Assembly (NCBI GenBank): GCA_036265005.1
Contig: DATAPW010000237.1
Coordinates: 1 to 36,824 of the forward strand
From: JAMXLO01 sp036265005
GTDB taxonomy: Bacteria; Pseudomonadota; Alphaproteobacteria; Acetobacterales; Acetobacteraceae
Direction: 5' to 3'
DNA: 36,824 nt
In this document: positions 7,957 to 16,182 of the stretch, in pieces
Layout of the letters: each line of letters starts with the position of its first letter
How positions within the stretch are numbered: position 1 is the first letter of the stretch
The notes under the pieces: model-generated
Told to the model about the DNA's origin: nothing
What the model saw: only the letters and a program-made list of their open reading frames with translations
The model's database searches: none
Program-made: the position numbers and the translations under genes

Positions 7957-8808
7957 TCACGGCATCGGCACGACCAGCGCTGCGGCGCGTTGGCGGATAT
8001 CGTCGGGCCAGCGCGCGGGACGGCGCGCATCCAGATCGAGGTTGACGCCGAACTGGCTGAGCCGCGCAAACTCGGCGCCGGTGCGCGCGTCGGTCATCCG
8101 ATGGATCATACGCAGAGAAGAACTGCCGAGATGGCCGATGCCAGTCTCGACCAGATACGGCGCGTCGAGCGGCAACACGCCGGTCATCCGCAGGATCAGC
8201 TCGAACGTCGAAAACCCGCGCCGCTGCTGTTGCATGAACTCGGCGCCCATGCCGATCGCTGCGCCAAGCTGGCCGGATGAGTTGGAGAAGCGGAGCACCA
8301 TCGCACCAAGGGCGAAATTCCCCGCCGCATTGACGTCGCCAGCCTTGACCCGCCCGCGTGCGGTGGGAATGAAACCGGCGGTCGCCACCGGCTCGGGCCG
8401 CGCTTCGGCCGCCGGGCCGTTCCAATCGGCCACGCGTCCTGCGATCGCCGCGCGCTGTTGCGGCGTCAGCGGCTGAGCGGACAGATCCCATTGCTGGTCG
8501 AACCAGGTCACCACCTCGCCGTTCACAGAATCAACGAAGCGATGGCCGACACGCAATCCATTCTCCACGCCCAGCGCCGCGCTCTCGACGTGGAAGCTGG
8601 CGCCGGCGCGCAGTTCACTGACGAAGCGGGCATCGAGCTGGCGCGGAATATCGCCACGGCGTGGCAGATCGCCGAGACCCAGTTCATCGGCAAGGTTGGC
8701 TTCGGCTTCTTCCACCCGGTCGAAGTAATAGCCGACGGTGAAGTGTTCGGTCACATCGCATTGCCAGGGCGGCACCGCGCCGCGATAGGTCTCGATCCAG
8801 TTCGTCAT
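7957..8808 (-). CDS. Double-hotdog acyl-CoA thioesterase-like protein
   Basis: The 283-residue product contains two similar hotdog halves. The first starts with WQCDVTEHFTVGYYFDRVEEA, which parallels the D-x-x-x-H-x-x-x-x-x-Y pattern of 4HBT thioesterases where Asp is catalytic. The second starts near GRVKAGDVNAAGNF. Such proteins hydrolyse acyl-CoA in the cytoplasm, often short or branched chains from catabolic pathways. The ATG at 8808 has no clear Shine-Dalgarno sequence. It converges with the TauD-like gene (31 bases apart) and diverges from the serine hydrolase, so a shared catabolic role is plausible but unproved. Confidence 0.7.
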   Translation of the reverse strand: MTNWIETYRGAVPPWQCDVTEHFTVGYYFDRVEEAEANLADELGLGDLPRRGDIPRQLDARFVSELRAGASFHVESAALGVENGLRVGHRFVDSVNGEVVTWFDQQWDLSAQPLTPQQRAAIAGRVADWNGPAAEARPEPVATAGFIPTARGRVKAGDVNAAGNFALGAMVLRFSNSSGQLGAAIGMGAEFMQQQRRGFSTFELILRMTGVLPLDAPYLVETGIGHLGSSSLRMIHRMTDARTGAEFARLSQFGVNLDLDARRPARWPDDIRQRAAALVVPMP

Positions 8809-8990
8809 GATCCGATTTCATACCACCTTGATGAGTTGCCGTGCCGGCGACCAGCGCTCCAGGGCTACTGCATCAGGCTGGTTTCGTCCATTTGCGGCAA
8901 GTCCCTCGCCGGATTGACCGGCACCCGCTCCGTCCCACAGGCTTGCGACGGGTTTCGGAAAGCCACACCAGCGGAAACGGGAGGAGCAGC

Positions 8991-10223
8991 ATGACCGCAA
9001 CCACAGCAAGCCAACACACCCTGCCGCGCACGGAACCGGAAGTGGTCGGCATGTCCGCCGCGCGCCTCGGCCGCATCATCCCGGCGTTGAACGCCGAGAT
9101 CGAACGCGGCCAGTTGCCTGGCGCGGTGCTCGCCATCGCCCGGCATGGGCGCCTGGTGTTCCACGAAGCCGTCGGCCATCTCGGCCCGGACCGGCGCGCA
9201 CCGATGCCGCTCGATGCGCTGTTCGCCATCGCCTCGATGACAAAGCCCGTCACCGGCGTGGCCGCGCTGCTGCTACTGGAGGAAGGCCGCCTCGGCCTGG
9301 CCGATCCGGTCGAGCGGTTCCTGCCGCAACTCGGCAACCGCCGCGTCGCGGTACTGAACGAGCGCGTGCGTGCCGGGCAGGGACCGATCGAGACGGTGCC
9401 GGCTTCGCGCTCGATCACCATGCTGGACCTGATGCGCCACACCTCCGGGCTGACCTATGGCGGGCGCGGCACCACCGCGGTGCACGCACTGTATCCCGCT
9501 TCGTCGAACGCTGCGGGCGCCAGCCTGGATGCCGCGGCCTTCATGGAACAACTGGCCGCCGCGCCGCTGCTGTTCCAGCCCGGCACAGTCTGGGACTACG
9601 GACTCTCCATCGACGTCATCGGCATGGTGGTGGAGGCGCTGTCCGGCCAGAGCCTCGGCGCATTCCTGCAGCAGCGGTTGTTCCGCCCTCTCGGCATGGC
9701 GGACACCAGTTTCCAGGTGCCCGCGGACAAGGTGTCCCGCCTAGCGCGCCCGCTGCCGCTCGACCCTGACACCGGTGCGCCGCAAGAGGTGCCGGATCGC
9801 GCCGCGGCGCTGCGGTTCGAGTGCGGCGGCGGCGGGCTGGCATCGACCGCGCTCGACTATCTGCGGTTTGCGCAGATGCTGCTCGGCGGCGGCGTGCTGG
9901 GCGATACCCGCATCCTCGGCCGCAAGACGGTGGAGGCGATGCGCACCAACCGCATGACGCCGGACATCGAGAACCACATCGCCGCACTCGATCCGAACTC
10001 GGAGGGTTACGGCTTTGGCCTGACGGTCGCGGTGCGCGAGCAAGCCGGCACGCTGATGGGAAGCATTGGGGAGTTCTACTGGAACGGCGCGTACGGGACG
10101 CTGTGGTGGGCCGATCCGGTGGAGGACCTGGCGGTGGTGTTCATGGCGCAGGTGCCGGGCGAGCAGCGTCGGCACTACCGGCCGTTCATCAATGCGCTGG
10201 TCTACCAGGCGTTGATCGAGTGA
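8991..10223 (+). CDS. Serine hydrolase of the beta-lactamase (class C/family VIII esterase) fold
   Basis: The 410-residue product has the three marks of the family: SMTK at 82-85 (nucleophile Ser82 and Lys85), the tyrosine Tyr203 in WDYGLS, and a C-terminal WNGAYG loop in place of KTG. The WxG form of the third motif is common in family VIII esterases such as EstB, so ester hydrolysis is more likely than penicillin breakdown. No signal peptide is visible, so it is probably cytoplasmic. The start at 8991 has GGGAGGAGCAGC immediately upstream. It is divergent from the thioesterase-like gene with 182 bases between. Confidence 0.9.
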   Translation: MTATTASQHTLPRTEPEVVGMSAARLGRIIPALNAEIERGQLPGAVLAIARHGRLVFHEAVGHLGPDRRAPMPLDALFAIASMTKPVTGVAALLLLEEGRLGLADPVERFLPQLGNRRVAVLNERVRAGQGPIETVPASRSITMLDLMRHTSGLTYGGRGTTAVHALYPASSNAAGASLDAAAFMEQLAAAPLLFQPGTVWDYGLSIDVIGMVVEALSGQSLGAFLQQRLFRPLGMADTSFQVPADKVSRLARPLPLDPDTGAPQEVPDRAAALRFECGGGGLASTALDYLRFAQMLLGGGVLGDTRILGRKTVEAMRTNRMTPDIENHIAALDPNSEGYGFGLTVAVREQAGTLMGSIGEFYWNGAYGTLWWADPVEDLAVVFMAQVPGEQRRHYRPFINALVYQALIE

Positions 10224-10275
10224 GGCGGGGAGGGGCCCGGCGCTCGGTGAGCGCAGCGGATCGCCCGATCAACCC

Positions 10276-10743
10276 CTACTCGACAACAGCCTCGCACTCG
10301 ATTTCGACAAGGAAGTCGGGCTGCGGCAATGCAGATACGACAGTCGTCGTTCGTGCAGGATAGCGTCCGTCCGGAAAGTAGCTCGCGTAGATACGGTTCA
10401 TGTCCGCAAAATCGTCCTGGCGGACGAGGATGACATTGACCTTTGCGACCCGTTCCCACCCGGTGCCGGCAGATTTCAGGACGCCGGTGACATTGTCCAT
10501 CGCCTGTTTCATCTGCGCCGCGAAATCGCCGGCCGCCAGCTTGCCGGCTGCGTCGAAGCCCGGCGTTCCGGACACGAACAGCAGATTGCCTGCCCTCACG
10601 GCCTGGGACAGCGGCACGCCGCGAACCGATTTTCCGAGATACTGCAGCGGCCCCTGGTCGGCCGTTGCACGCAATGCACCGAGGCCTCACGCGGTAAGCA
10701 GCGCTGCGCCGACCAGGCCTGCGGCAACAAGACGGTTCTTCAT
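10276..10743 (-). pseudogene. Secreted RidA-family protein, TGA stop within signal peptide
   Basis: From the ATG at 10743 the frame reads a signal peptide start (MKNRLVAAGLVGAALLTA), then TGA at 10687-10689, then continues in the same frame without further stops through GLGALRATADQGPLQYLGK into a complete RidA domain ending at 10276. RidA proteins deaminate reactive enamines/imines; the conserved Arg lies in PARTTTVV and the acidic residue in VEIECEA. The unit after the TGA can only start at TTG 10674, which would give a 132-residue cytoplasmic form with no clear ribosome site. The gene is therefore either a fresh nonsense pseudogene, a readthrough case, or a sequencing error. It converges on the serine hydrolase gene. 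Confidence 0.75.
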
Positions 10744-11273
10744 TTCCAACCCCCAATTCAGACGGTCTCCTGTCAGGACGTGATCAGGCTCGCTCGCAGC
10801 ATGACGACACCGGTTGCGACCAGCGCCGCTGCCATGACCCGGCTCAACCTGTCCCCGGACATGTCGCGTGCGAGCCAGGCGCTGAGCTTGCCGCTGCCGC
10901 CTGGCTCGGCGCGATGCACGCCAGCACGGCCAAAGCTGCCAAGCTTCGTCGCCTCGTGGGGTCAGGGGGCAGGGCGGCGACAATGGTCGCGGGAACGCTG
11001 ACCACACTCCCCACAGCTGTTGCTCGCACGATAGACTTGTGCATCGACATCCCGGACCTGCGCGAGCTTGGCAAGCTCCGCAACGCGTGCTGCCGGTGAA
11101 GCGATCGGTGAGGCGTATCAGACAGCGACAAACGAAACGCGCCGGCACGGCACTCCCGCCACGTTTCCTGGCGCCGCCGGACGAAAGCTTGCAGGACCGC
11201 TTCATGGTGCCGGGATTTGATATTCACCAAATTCTGACTTACTCTCCGCGCGCTACAACAACATACAGGGGGG
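10744..11273. other. 530-base region without intact genes
   Basis: It contains the TauE/SafE remnant (10773-11050) and, from 11051 to 11273, the upstream region of the GYD gene. The latter becomes AT-richer towards 11220-11270, as expected of a promoter. No intact reading frame with a recognisable domain is seen. Confidence 0.45.
10773..11050 (-). pseudogene. Decayed TauE/SafE exporter C-terminal remnant
   Basis: On the minus strand, MSMHKSIVRATAVGSVVSVP from 11050 matches the start of the second half of TauE/SafE-type membrane exporters (SMHKA...TSAA...). Further down, in a different frame ending at the stop 10773, LSAWLARDMSGDRLSRVMAA and GVVMLRASL match the extreme C-terminus of the same family. 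The two pieces need at least one frameshift and the N-terminal half is absent. The assignment rests on remembered family patterns. Confidence 0.45.
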
Positions 11274-11621
11274 ATGACGAACATGCTGTTCTGTCTGACG
11301 GCGGATTATACGCCGCAAGCTCTCAACGCGATGAGAGACAATCCCAGCACCAACCGCCAGGCGGCAGTGGAACAACTGCTCGCAGCTGCCGGCGGAAAGC
11401 TTGTCGCGATGTACGGCAGGGCTGCCAATGGTCCTGGCGTGATGGTGATTTTCGACGTGGCGGACCCGGCCATGGCACCCGCCATCACCGGCGTTGCTGT
11501 ATCCGCCGGCACCATTCAGAACGTCGAGCTGGCGCGCCTCTTTACGATGGAGGAGATTGCCGGCATTCGTGAGAAGGCCCGACAGATTCGCGGCGCCTAC
11601 AGACCACCCGGTCAGCAATAG
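11274..11621 (+). CDS. GYD domain protein
   Basis: The 115-residue product has the pattern of GYD proteins: FCLTADYTPQALNAM near the N-terminus, AAGGKLVAMYG in the middle and GVMVIFDVADPAMAPAI after it, consistent with a dimeric alpha/beta ferredoxin-like barrel. The family has no established reaction. A run of G (ACAGGGGGG) stands directly before the ATG at 11274, giving a strong but very close ribosome site. A small GC stem (11631-11649) follows the stop codon. It appears to be a single-gene unit. Confidence 0.8.
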   Translation: MTNMLFCLTADYTPQALNAMRDNPSTNRQAAVEQLLAAAGGKLVAMYGRAANGPGVMVIFDVADPAMAPAITGVAVSAGTIQNVELARLFTMEEIAGIREKARQIRGAYRPPGQQ

Positions 11622-11630
11622 GACCATCGA

Positions 11631-11649
11631 GGGCGGTAAATTGCCGCCC
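11631..11649 (+). terminator. Weak terminator after the GYD gene
   Basis: GGGCGG (11631-11636) pairs with CCGCCC (11644-11649) around a 7-base AT-rich loop, ten bases after the stop codon. The following sequence TATGCTACTT has few Ts in a row, so it is a weak intrinsic terminator at best. Confidence 0.4.
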
Positions 11650-11698
11650 TATGCTACTTACCCTCGGGCCGCTTTCCGATTGATGCGCAGCATTCCAC

Positions 11699-11734
11699 GG
11701 TGCAACGCCGTTCGTGCACGCACGGCGCTGCACC
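11699..11734. repeat. 13-bp stem hairpin of unknown role
   Basis: Bases 11699-11711 and 11722-11734 form a 13-bp stem with one mismatch and a 10-base loop that itself contains GTGCAC. There is no T run on either side. It may be a dispersed palindrome, a regulator site or an mRNA-stabilising stem. Confidence 0.5.
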
Positions 11735-11986
11735 GACGGCTGACGACATCGGTGTCCACAATGCAGCGCTAGAGATCACCTCGTGGCGCGTCGAATATAT
11801 GGCAACCGGTGAAGTCGTTGGCTCTGTCGCAGAACTGCGACGCTTTCCACCTGGCCGCGGGGCGTCAATTGCTCGGCGAGTTACGTTCCCGGCGAATGCC
11901 TGCGTTGCCGACCACAAGCGGAGGTAGAGATCGGTCACAGAATATTTTCCTTGCCTCCGCCCTCGATATATGTTCTTGTTTCGTTC

Positions 11987-12649
11987 ATGACCGTAGCGCC
12001 CATCAACACCGCGCCGATCAACTGCCCCGGTCCGTACCAGGATCGGTCGGCCGCCGAGGCGGAAGCGGCCGACCGGACCGGGCGGCTCTTCCGTCTGGTC
12101 CGCGCGCTGATCGACTACGGCAAGCACCTGGCCACTACGCTGCAGCAGCGCATCTCTGCCACCGACCTCGCCGACGTCACGCGGCACTTCGGCACCATCG
12201 ATGTCGCGGTGATCCTCGCGCGCATCACCCGCGGCCTGCATCGCGCCGCCGCGCTCGAAGCCAGGCTGGCCAGCCAGCAGGCCGCGCCAGCCGCGCCGCG
12301 CGCTGCATTCTGCCACTCGCCACGCGCTGCCCGACCGGCTGAGCGCTGCGCCCGCGCGGCCGACCCACGGCTCGAGCGCCTGCCGACGTCCGCCGAGATC
12401 GCGGCCGAGGTCCGTCGGCGCCCGGTCGGCGCGGTCATCGCCGACATCTGCCGCGACCTGGGGATCGTGCCGAGCCACAAGCTGTGGCAGGAACTCGCCC
12501 TCGCCATCATCGAGTACGGCGGCAAGTTCGTCCCGCTGGTCAAGGACATCTTTGAGCGGGCCAGCGTGTGGCTGGTTGATCCGCCCGCCGGGATGCCTTC
12601 CGCGGGCCTGCCACCGCACCCGGTGGCGCGCAGCACCGGGCCACCCTGA
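11987..12649 (+). CDS. Protein of unknown function with N-terminal APIN repeats
   Basis: The 220-residue product begins MTVAPINTAPINCPGPYQDR and is then mostly helical, with LFRLVRALIDYGKHLATTLQ and ILARITRGLHRAAALEARLA. After a variable Ala/Arg-rich middle (residues 95-130) comes VRRRPVGAVIADICRDLGIV and HKLWQELALAIIEYGGKFVP. No signal peptide, membrane span or known catalytic motif is visible. I have an impression of similar proteins in Acetobacteraceae and related groups but cannot name a family. The ATG at 11987 has no good ribosome site; the upstream extension to 11951 is not supported. The even codon use and the length argue for a real gene. Confidence 0.65.
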   Translation: MTVAPINTAPINCPGPYQDRSAAEAEAADRTGRLFRLVRALIDYGKHLATTLQQRISATDLADVTRHFGTIDVAVILARITRGLHRAAALEARLASQQAAPAAPRAAFCHSPRAARPAERCARAADPRLERLPTSAEIAAEVRRRPVGAVIADICRDLGIVPSHKLWQELALAIIEYGGKFVPLVKDIFERASVWLVDPPAGMPSAGLPPHPVARSTGPP

Positions 12650-12911
12650 ACCGGGCCGCTCGGAACAATCGAAGCGTGATGCACGGGGCCGGCCAGCGGC
12701 TGGTCCCGCCGTCCTGATTCGGCTTTCTTCCCGGTCTGTCAGGCGGCGGCGCATGCCCAGCCCGCCATGTGGTCGCGCAGCCGGCCGCCAGTGGTCTCGA
12801 CGAACCCTGTCATGCGATGATCCATCACAAGGTGCGGCCGCGACGGCGGCAGCTTAGCCAAGGATCGCCAAGGCTCCAGCGAAGCGAGCCAGGCCAGGAG
12901 GGGAGACAGTG

Positions 12912-14198
12912 ATGCGGTTCCTGTCAGTCATCGCGACCATCGTCGGCCTTGCCGTGTGGGCCGGGCTTGCTGCCGCGCAGCCGGTCACGGTGCGCATGTG
13001 GATGCACGAACACCCGCCGCGCATCGCGATCGACAAGGCGATCATCGCCGAATTCGAGAAGGCCAATTCGGACATCAAAATCCAGTACGAGGTAATCCCG
13101 GCCGCGGACTACTCCACCAAGCTGCTGACCGCGTTCGCCGCCGGCTCCGGACCCGACCTGTTCAACAACACCTCGACCCTGGTCACGCAGTATTTCGCCG
13201 CGCGGATCCTGGCGCCAATCGACTATGCCGCGATGGGCTATGCGGACGAGGCGGCGCTGCTGGCGAAGTTCCAGGGCGGGTTCGACGGCATCCGCTTCCA
13301 GGGCAAGCTCTACGGCGTGCCCACCGAGGTATCCAACTGGGCCTGCTTCGCCAACAACGCGCTGTGGAAGGAGGCCGGCCTCGACCCGGCGAAGGACTGG
13401 CCGAAGACCTGGGAAGGGCTGCCCGCCGTCGCCGAGAAGCTCACCAAACGCGACCAGAACGGCGTGCCGATGCGCCGCGGCTTCGACTTCGACTGGGCGG
13501 TTCCCGGCACCTTCTGGTTCACCCCCAACACCATGATCCACCAACTCGGCGCCAACATGATCGACGAGGATGGCTACAAGGCTGCACTCGACAGCGCGCC
13601 ATCGCGCCGCGCCTTCCAGTTCATCCAGGACTGGGCGGTGAAGTTCCGCCTCGGCGGCCCGCAATACACGCCGACGCGGACCGACTTCCTCGCCGGCAAG
13701 CTGGCGACCGAATGCAGCTTCGGCATCTGGGGCATCCCGCAGATGCAGGATGCCAAGATCGACTGGTCGGTGATGCCGGCGCCACGCTGGGCGGATGCGG
13801 TCGCCGACAACGGGCTCGACATCTATGCCTACTACATGATGGTCAACGCCCGCGCGACGCCGGCGGTGCAGAAGGCGGCGTGGAAGCTGGCGCGCTTCTA
13901 CACCGACCATGCTGCCGAACTCTTCGCCGGTGCCGGGCTGTTCGTGCCGCGCAGCGAGGTGACCGAGAGCGCGGCCTACAGGAACAATTCGGCCGCGCCG
14001 TTCTTTCTGGCCGAGCTGAAGAAGTCGAAGTTCTCGCCGCGTGTCGTCGGCTACAACCAGGTGCTCGACGCGATCCTGCGCGGCCGCGACAGACTGGTGC
14101 AGGGCGAGAAGATCGACGACGTGCTGCCGGTGATGAACGAGGAGGTCAACGCGGTGATGAACCGCGAACGCACACGTGCCGCCACGCTGGTGAAGTGA
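12912..14198 (+). CDS. Sugar ABC importer, extracellular binding protein (family 1)
   Basis: A 428-residue solute-binding protein of the MalE/UgpB type. The signal peptide is MRFLSVIATIVGLAVWAGLAAA, followed by VTVRMWMHEHPP and the family pattern AIIAEFEKANSDIKIQYEVI, then AAGSGPDLF. It captures a sugar or polyol outside the inner membrane and hands it to the permeases encoded by the next two genes. AGGAGGGGAGACAGTG precedes it; the ATG at 12912 is taken, though the GTG at 12909 is equally spaced. The stop overlaps an ATG (TGATG) that would open a two-codon frame before the permease start. Confidence 0.92.
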   Translation: MRFLSVIATIVGLAVWAGLAAAQPVTVRMWMHEHPPRIAIDKAIIAEFEKANSDIKIQYEVIPAADYSTKLLTAFAAGSGPDLFNNTSTLVTQYFAARILAPIDYAAMGYADEAALLAKFQGGFDGIRFQGKLYGVPTEVSNWACFANNALWKEAGLDPAKDWPKTWEGLPAVAEKLTKRDQNGVPMRRGFDFDWAVPGTFWFTPNTMIHQLGANMIDEDGYKAALDSAPSRRAFQFIQDWAVKFRLGGPQYTPTRTDFLAGKLATECSFGIWGIPQMQDAKIDWSVMPAPRWADAVADNGLDIYAYYMMVNARATPAVQKAAWKLARFYTDHAAELFAGAGLFVPRSEVTESAAYRNNSAAPFFLAELKKSKFSPRVVGYNQVLDAILRGRDRLVQGEKIDDVLPVMNEEVNAVMNRERTRAATLVK

Positions 14199-14202
14199 TG
14201 CG

Positions 14203-15099
14203 GTGACGCGGAGCGGCGCGCGGCGACGGGGCGGAGTGCATTTTCACTACAAATGGTGGGGCCTGGTATTCGTCCTGCCCGTCGTGGCGTTCTTCGCCGC
14301 GTTCAACCTGTTCCCGACGCTGTTCGGCCTCTGGCTGAGCTTCACCGACTACGACCTGCTGAACCCGCCGATCTGGGTCGGCCTAGATAATTTCGCCAAC
14401 CTGTTCGCCGACCGGCTGTTCCATCAGGCCTTCGCCAACACGCTGGTGTTCGTGCTGGGTGCGACGCTGCCGGTGTGGGTGCTGTCGCTGCTGGCGGCTC
14501 TGGTGTTCGATCAGGCGTTCCGCGGACGCGATTTGCTGAAGGCGGCGTTCTTCCTGCCGGTGCTGCCGCCGGTGGTGGTGATCGCGGTGGTGTGGCGACT
14601 GCTGCTGCATCCGAACGGCGTGATGACTGCGCTCACCGGCGGCTGGTGGGGCGTCACCGAGATCCGCTGGCTCGCCGATGCGGCGCTCGCGCCGTTCTCG
14701 ATGATCGCCGTGCACGACTGGGCGATCATCCCATTCTTCATGATGATCTGGCTGGCCGGCCTTGCCGCCATCCCGCCGGAATTCCGCGAGGCTGCCGCGA
14801 TCGATGGCGCCGGGCCGGTGCGGATTTTCTGGCACGTGGATCTGCCGCAACTGCGCTCCACCGCGGTGCTGGTCGCGGCGCTGTCGTCGATCAACGCGTT
14901 CCAGGCCTTCGCGCTGCAATACGTGCTGCCGTCCGATCCGGGCGGCCCGGCCAATTCCACCCTGGTGCTGGGGCTGCTGGTGCTGAAATACGGCTTCCAG
15001 TATTTCCGCATGGGTGACGCTGCGGCGGTCTCGGTGGTGATGTTCGCGCTCATCATGGCGGTCACCATGGTGCAGCTCTGGTTCAATCGTCGTGCGTGA
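14203..15099 (+). CDS. Sugar ABC importer permease, MalF/UgpA type
   Basis: The 298-residue inner-membrane protein has six predicted spans and the EAA loop EFREAAAIDGAGPVRIFWHV that docks with the ATPase. It pairs with the second permease to form the channel for the substrate caught by the preceding binding protein. The start is GTG at 14203, four bases past the stop of the binding protein; the ATG at 14198 overlapping that stop reads only Met-Arg before TGA and cannot be used. There is no strong ribosome site, so translation is probably coupled. The stop codon at 15097-15099 lies in the first unit of a short tandem repeat. Confidence 0.92.
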   Translation: MTRSGARRRGGVHFHYKWWGLVFVLPVVAFFAAFNLFPTLFGLWLSFTDYDLLNPPIWVGLDNFANLFADRLFHQAFANTLVFVLGATLPVWVLSLLAALVFDQAFRGRDLLKAAFFLPVLPPVVVIAVVWRLLLHPNGVMTALTGGWWGVTEIRWLADAALAPFSMIAVHDWAIIPFFMMIWLAGLAAIPPEFREAAAIDGAGPVRIFWHVDLPQLRSTAVLVAALSSINAFQAFALQYVLPSDPGGPANSTLVLGLLVLKYGFQYFRMGDAAAVSVVMFALIMAVTMVQLWFNRRA

Positions 15100-15175
15100 G
15101 CGCGCGGGACAACGACGCGTGAGCGCGCGGGACAACGACATGCGTGAGCGCGCAGGACAAAGGCGTGCGTAAGCG
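15095..15175. repeat. Short tandem repeat across the permease-permease junction
   Basis: Three units of 23-25 bases stand in a row, 15095-15117, 15118-15142 and 15143-15167, each starting CGTGAGCGCGC, followed by a partial fourth unit (CGTAAGCG, 15168-15175). The repeat spans the stop of the first permease and the GTG start of the second. Each unit contains a GTG; only the third opens the long frame, since the first leads to TGA after eight codons and the second to TAA after seventeen. Confidence 0.8.
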
Positions 15176-15986
15176 TCCGGTGCGGATGCTCATCGCGCTG
15201 GTGATCGCGGCGTTGTTCGCATTCCCGATCTGGTTCATGGTGACCTCTGCCTTCAAGGCCGAGACCGAGATCGAGGCGATCCCGATGCACCTGCTCCCCT
15301 GGCAGTTCCAGGGTCTCGCGCAGTTCCGCCTCGCCGCCGAGATCGCGCCGATGTGGACCTACTTCCTCAACTCCTGGCTCTATGCGCTGTGCCATGTCGG
15401 CGTCACCGTGTTCTTCGGCGCGCTCGCCGGTTTCGGCTTCGCCAAGTACCGGTTTCCCGGACGAGGCGTGCTGTTCCTCGCCGTGCTGTCCACCATCATG
15501 GTGCCGTTCCAGGTGCTGGTCGTGCCGCTGTTCATCGAGGTGAAGGCGCTGGGCTGGGAGAACTCGTATTCCGGCCTGCTGATCCCCGGCATGATGAACG
15601 CGTTCGGCGTATTCATGATGCGCCAGTACGCCACCGACCTTCCGGACGAATTGCTCGAGGCGGCGAGGGTGGATGGCGCCAGCGAGTTCCGCATCTTCCT
15701 GCAGATCGCGCTGCCGCTGTTGCTGCCGGCGCTGGCGAGCCTGGCCATCATCGTGTTCATCTGGTCGTGGGGTGCCTTCCTGTGGCCGCTGGTGATCGTG
15801 CAGGACAAAGCGCTGAACGTACTGTCGGTCGGGCTGACCACCTACACCCAGCCCTATCTCGGCCAGCCGATGTGGGGTGCGGCGATGGCGGCCTCCACCG
15901 TGGCGACCATCCCGATCGCCGCGCTGTTCCTGTTCTTCCAGCGCTACTTCGTGAAGGGCCTCACCGCCGGCGCGGTGAAGGGCTGA
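15144..15986 (+). CDS. Sugar ABC importer permease, MalG/UgpE type
   Basis: The 280-residue inner-membrane protein has six spans, the EAA loop ELLEAARVDGASEFRIFLQI, and the typical C-terminus RYFVKGLTAGAVKG. It completes the channel with the preceding permease. The start is GTG at 15144 within the third unit of the tandem repeat; an ATG at 15186 is a possible shorter start just before the first span. No ATPase gene follows, so the importer must borrow a shared MsmK/UgpC-type ATPase encoded elsewhere. The operon likely continues to the enolase-superfamily gene after a repeat-containing gap of about 200 bases. Confidence 0.92.
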   Translation: MSAQDKGVRKRPVRMLIALVIAALFAFPIWFMVTSAFKAETEIEAIPMHLLPWQFQGLAQFRLAAEIAPMWTYFLNSWLYALCHVGVTVFFGALAGFGFAKYRFPGRGVLFLAVLSTIMVPFQVLVVPLFIEVKALGWENSYSGLLIPGMMNAFGVFMMRQYATDLPDELLEAARVDGASEFRIFLQIALPLLLPALASLAIIVFIWSWGAFLWPLVIVQDKALNVLSVGLTTYTQPYLGQPMWGAAMAASTVATIPIAALFLFFQRYFVKGLTAGAVKG

Positions 15987-16049
15987 CCAGCCGGCGATCC
16001 GGCGTATGATACCAGGTGGCGCAAATGTTGACCCATGTGCCGCCCCCGC

Positions 16050-16126
16050 GTCATGGCCGGGCCTGTCCCGGCCATCAGTCGAGGCAGAGTGCCGGTTGTG
16101 ATGGCCGGGACAAGCCCGGCCATGAC
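16050..16126. repeat. Palindromic dispersed repeat (GTCATGGCCGGGC type)
   Basis: Bases 16050-16076 and 16100-16126 are inverted copies, 26 of 27 matching, and each arm is itself a near-palindrome (GGCCGGG...CCCGGCC). Sequences of this type occur between genes in many alphaproteobacterial genomes. It sits between the second permease and the enolase-superfamily gene and could stabilise or end the transcript. Confidence 0.75.
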
Positions 16127-16182
16127 GGTTTGGGTAGCGTGCAGATGAGTCAAAGGTCCGTCACCGCCTGGGGAGAAACACC

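Larger units (their letters stand above)
11622..11986. other. 365-base intergenic region with two hairpins
   Basis: The segment holds the stem 11631-11649 just after the GYD gene and a longer hairpin at 11699-11734. A 75-codon open frame starting at 11700 crosses the hairpin but shows no domain and I do not call it. The 3' part (11940-11980) is AT-richer and probably carries the promoter of the next gene. Confidence 0.4.

Noticed and set aside
10687..10689. TGA as a selenocysteine codon
   Set aside because: The site is within a signal peptide hydrophobic core end, RidA proteins do not use selenocysteine, and no SECIS-like stem was seen just after it.
11700..11927. Open frame of 75 codons after the GYD gene
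   Set aside because: It starts within a strong hairpin, lacks a ribosome site and has no recognisable domain.
12924..13910. Minus-strand open frame of about 330 codons opposite the sugar-binding protein
   Set aside because: Composition is Arg/Val/Gly-rich shadow; the plus-strand gene has a signal peptide and family motifs.
15095..15175. Possible CRISPR array
   Set aside because: The units are directly adjacent with no spacers and lie across coding ends; it is a plain tandem duplication.
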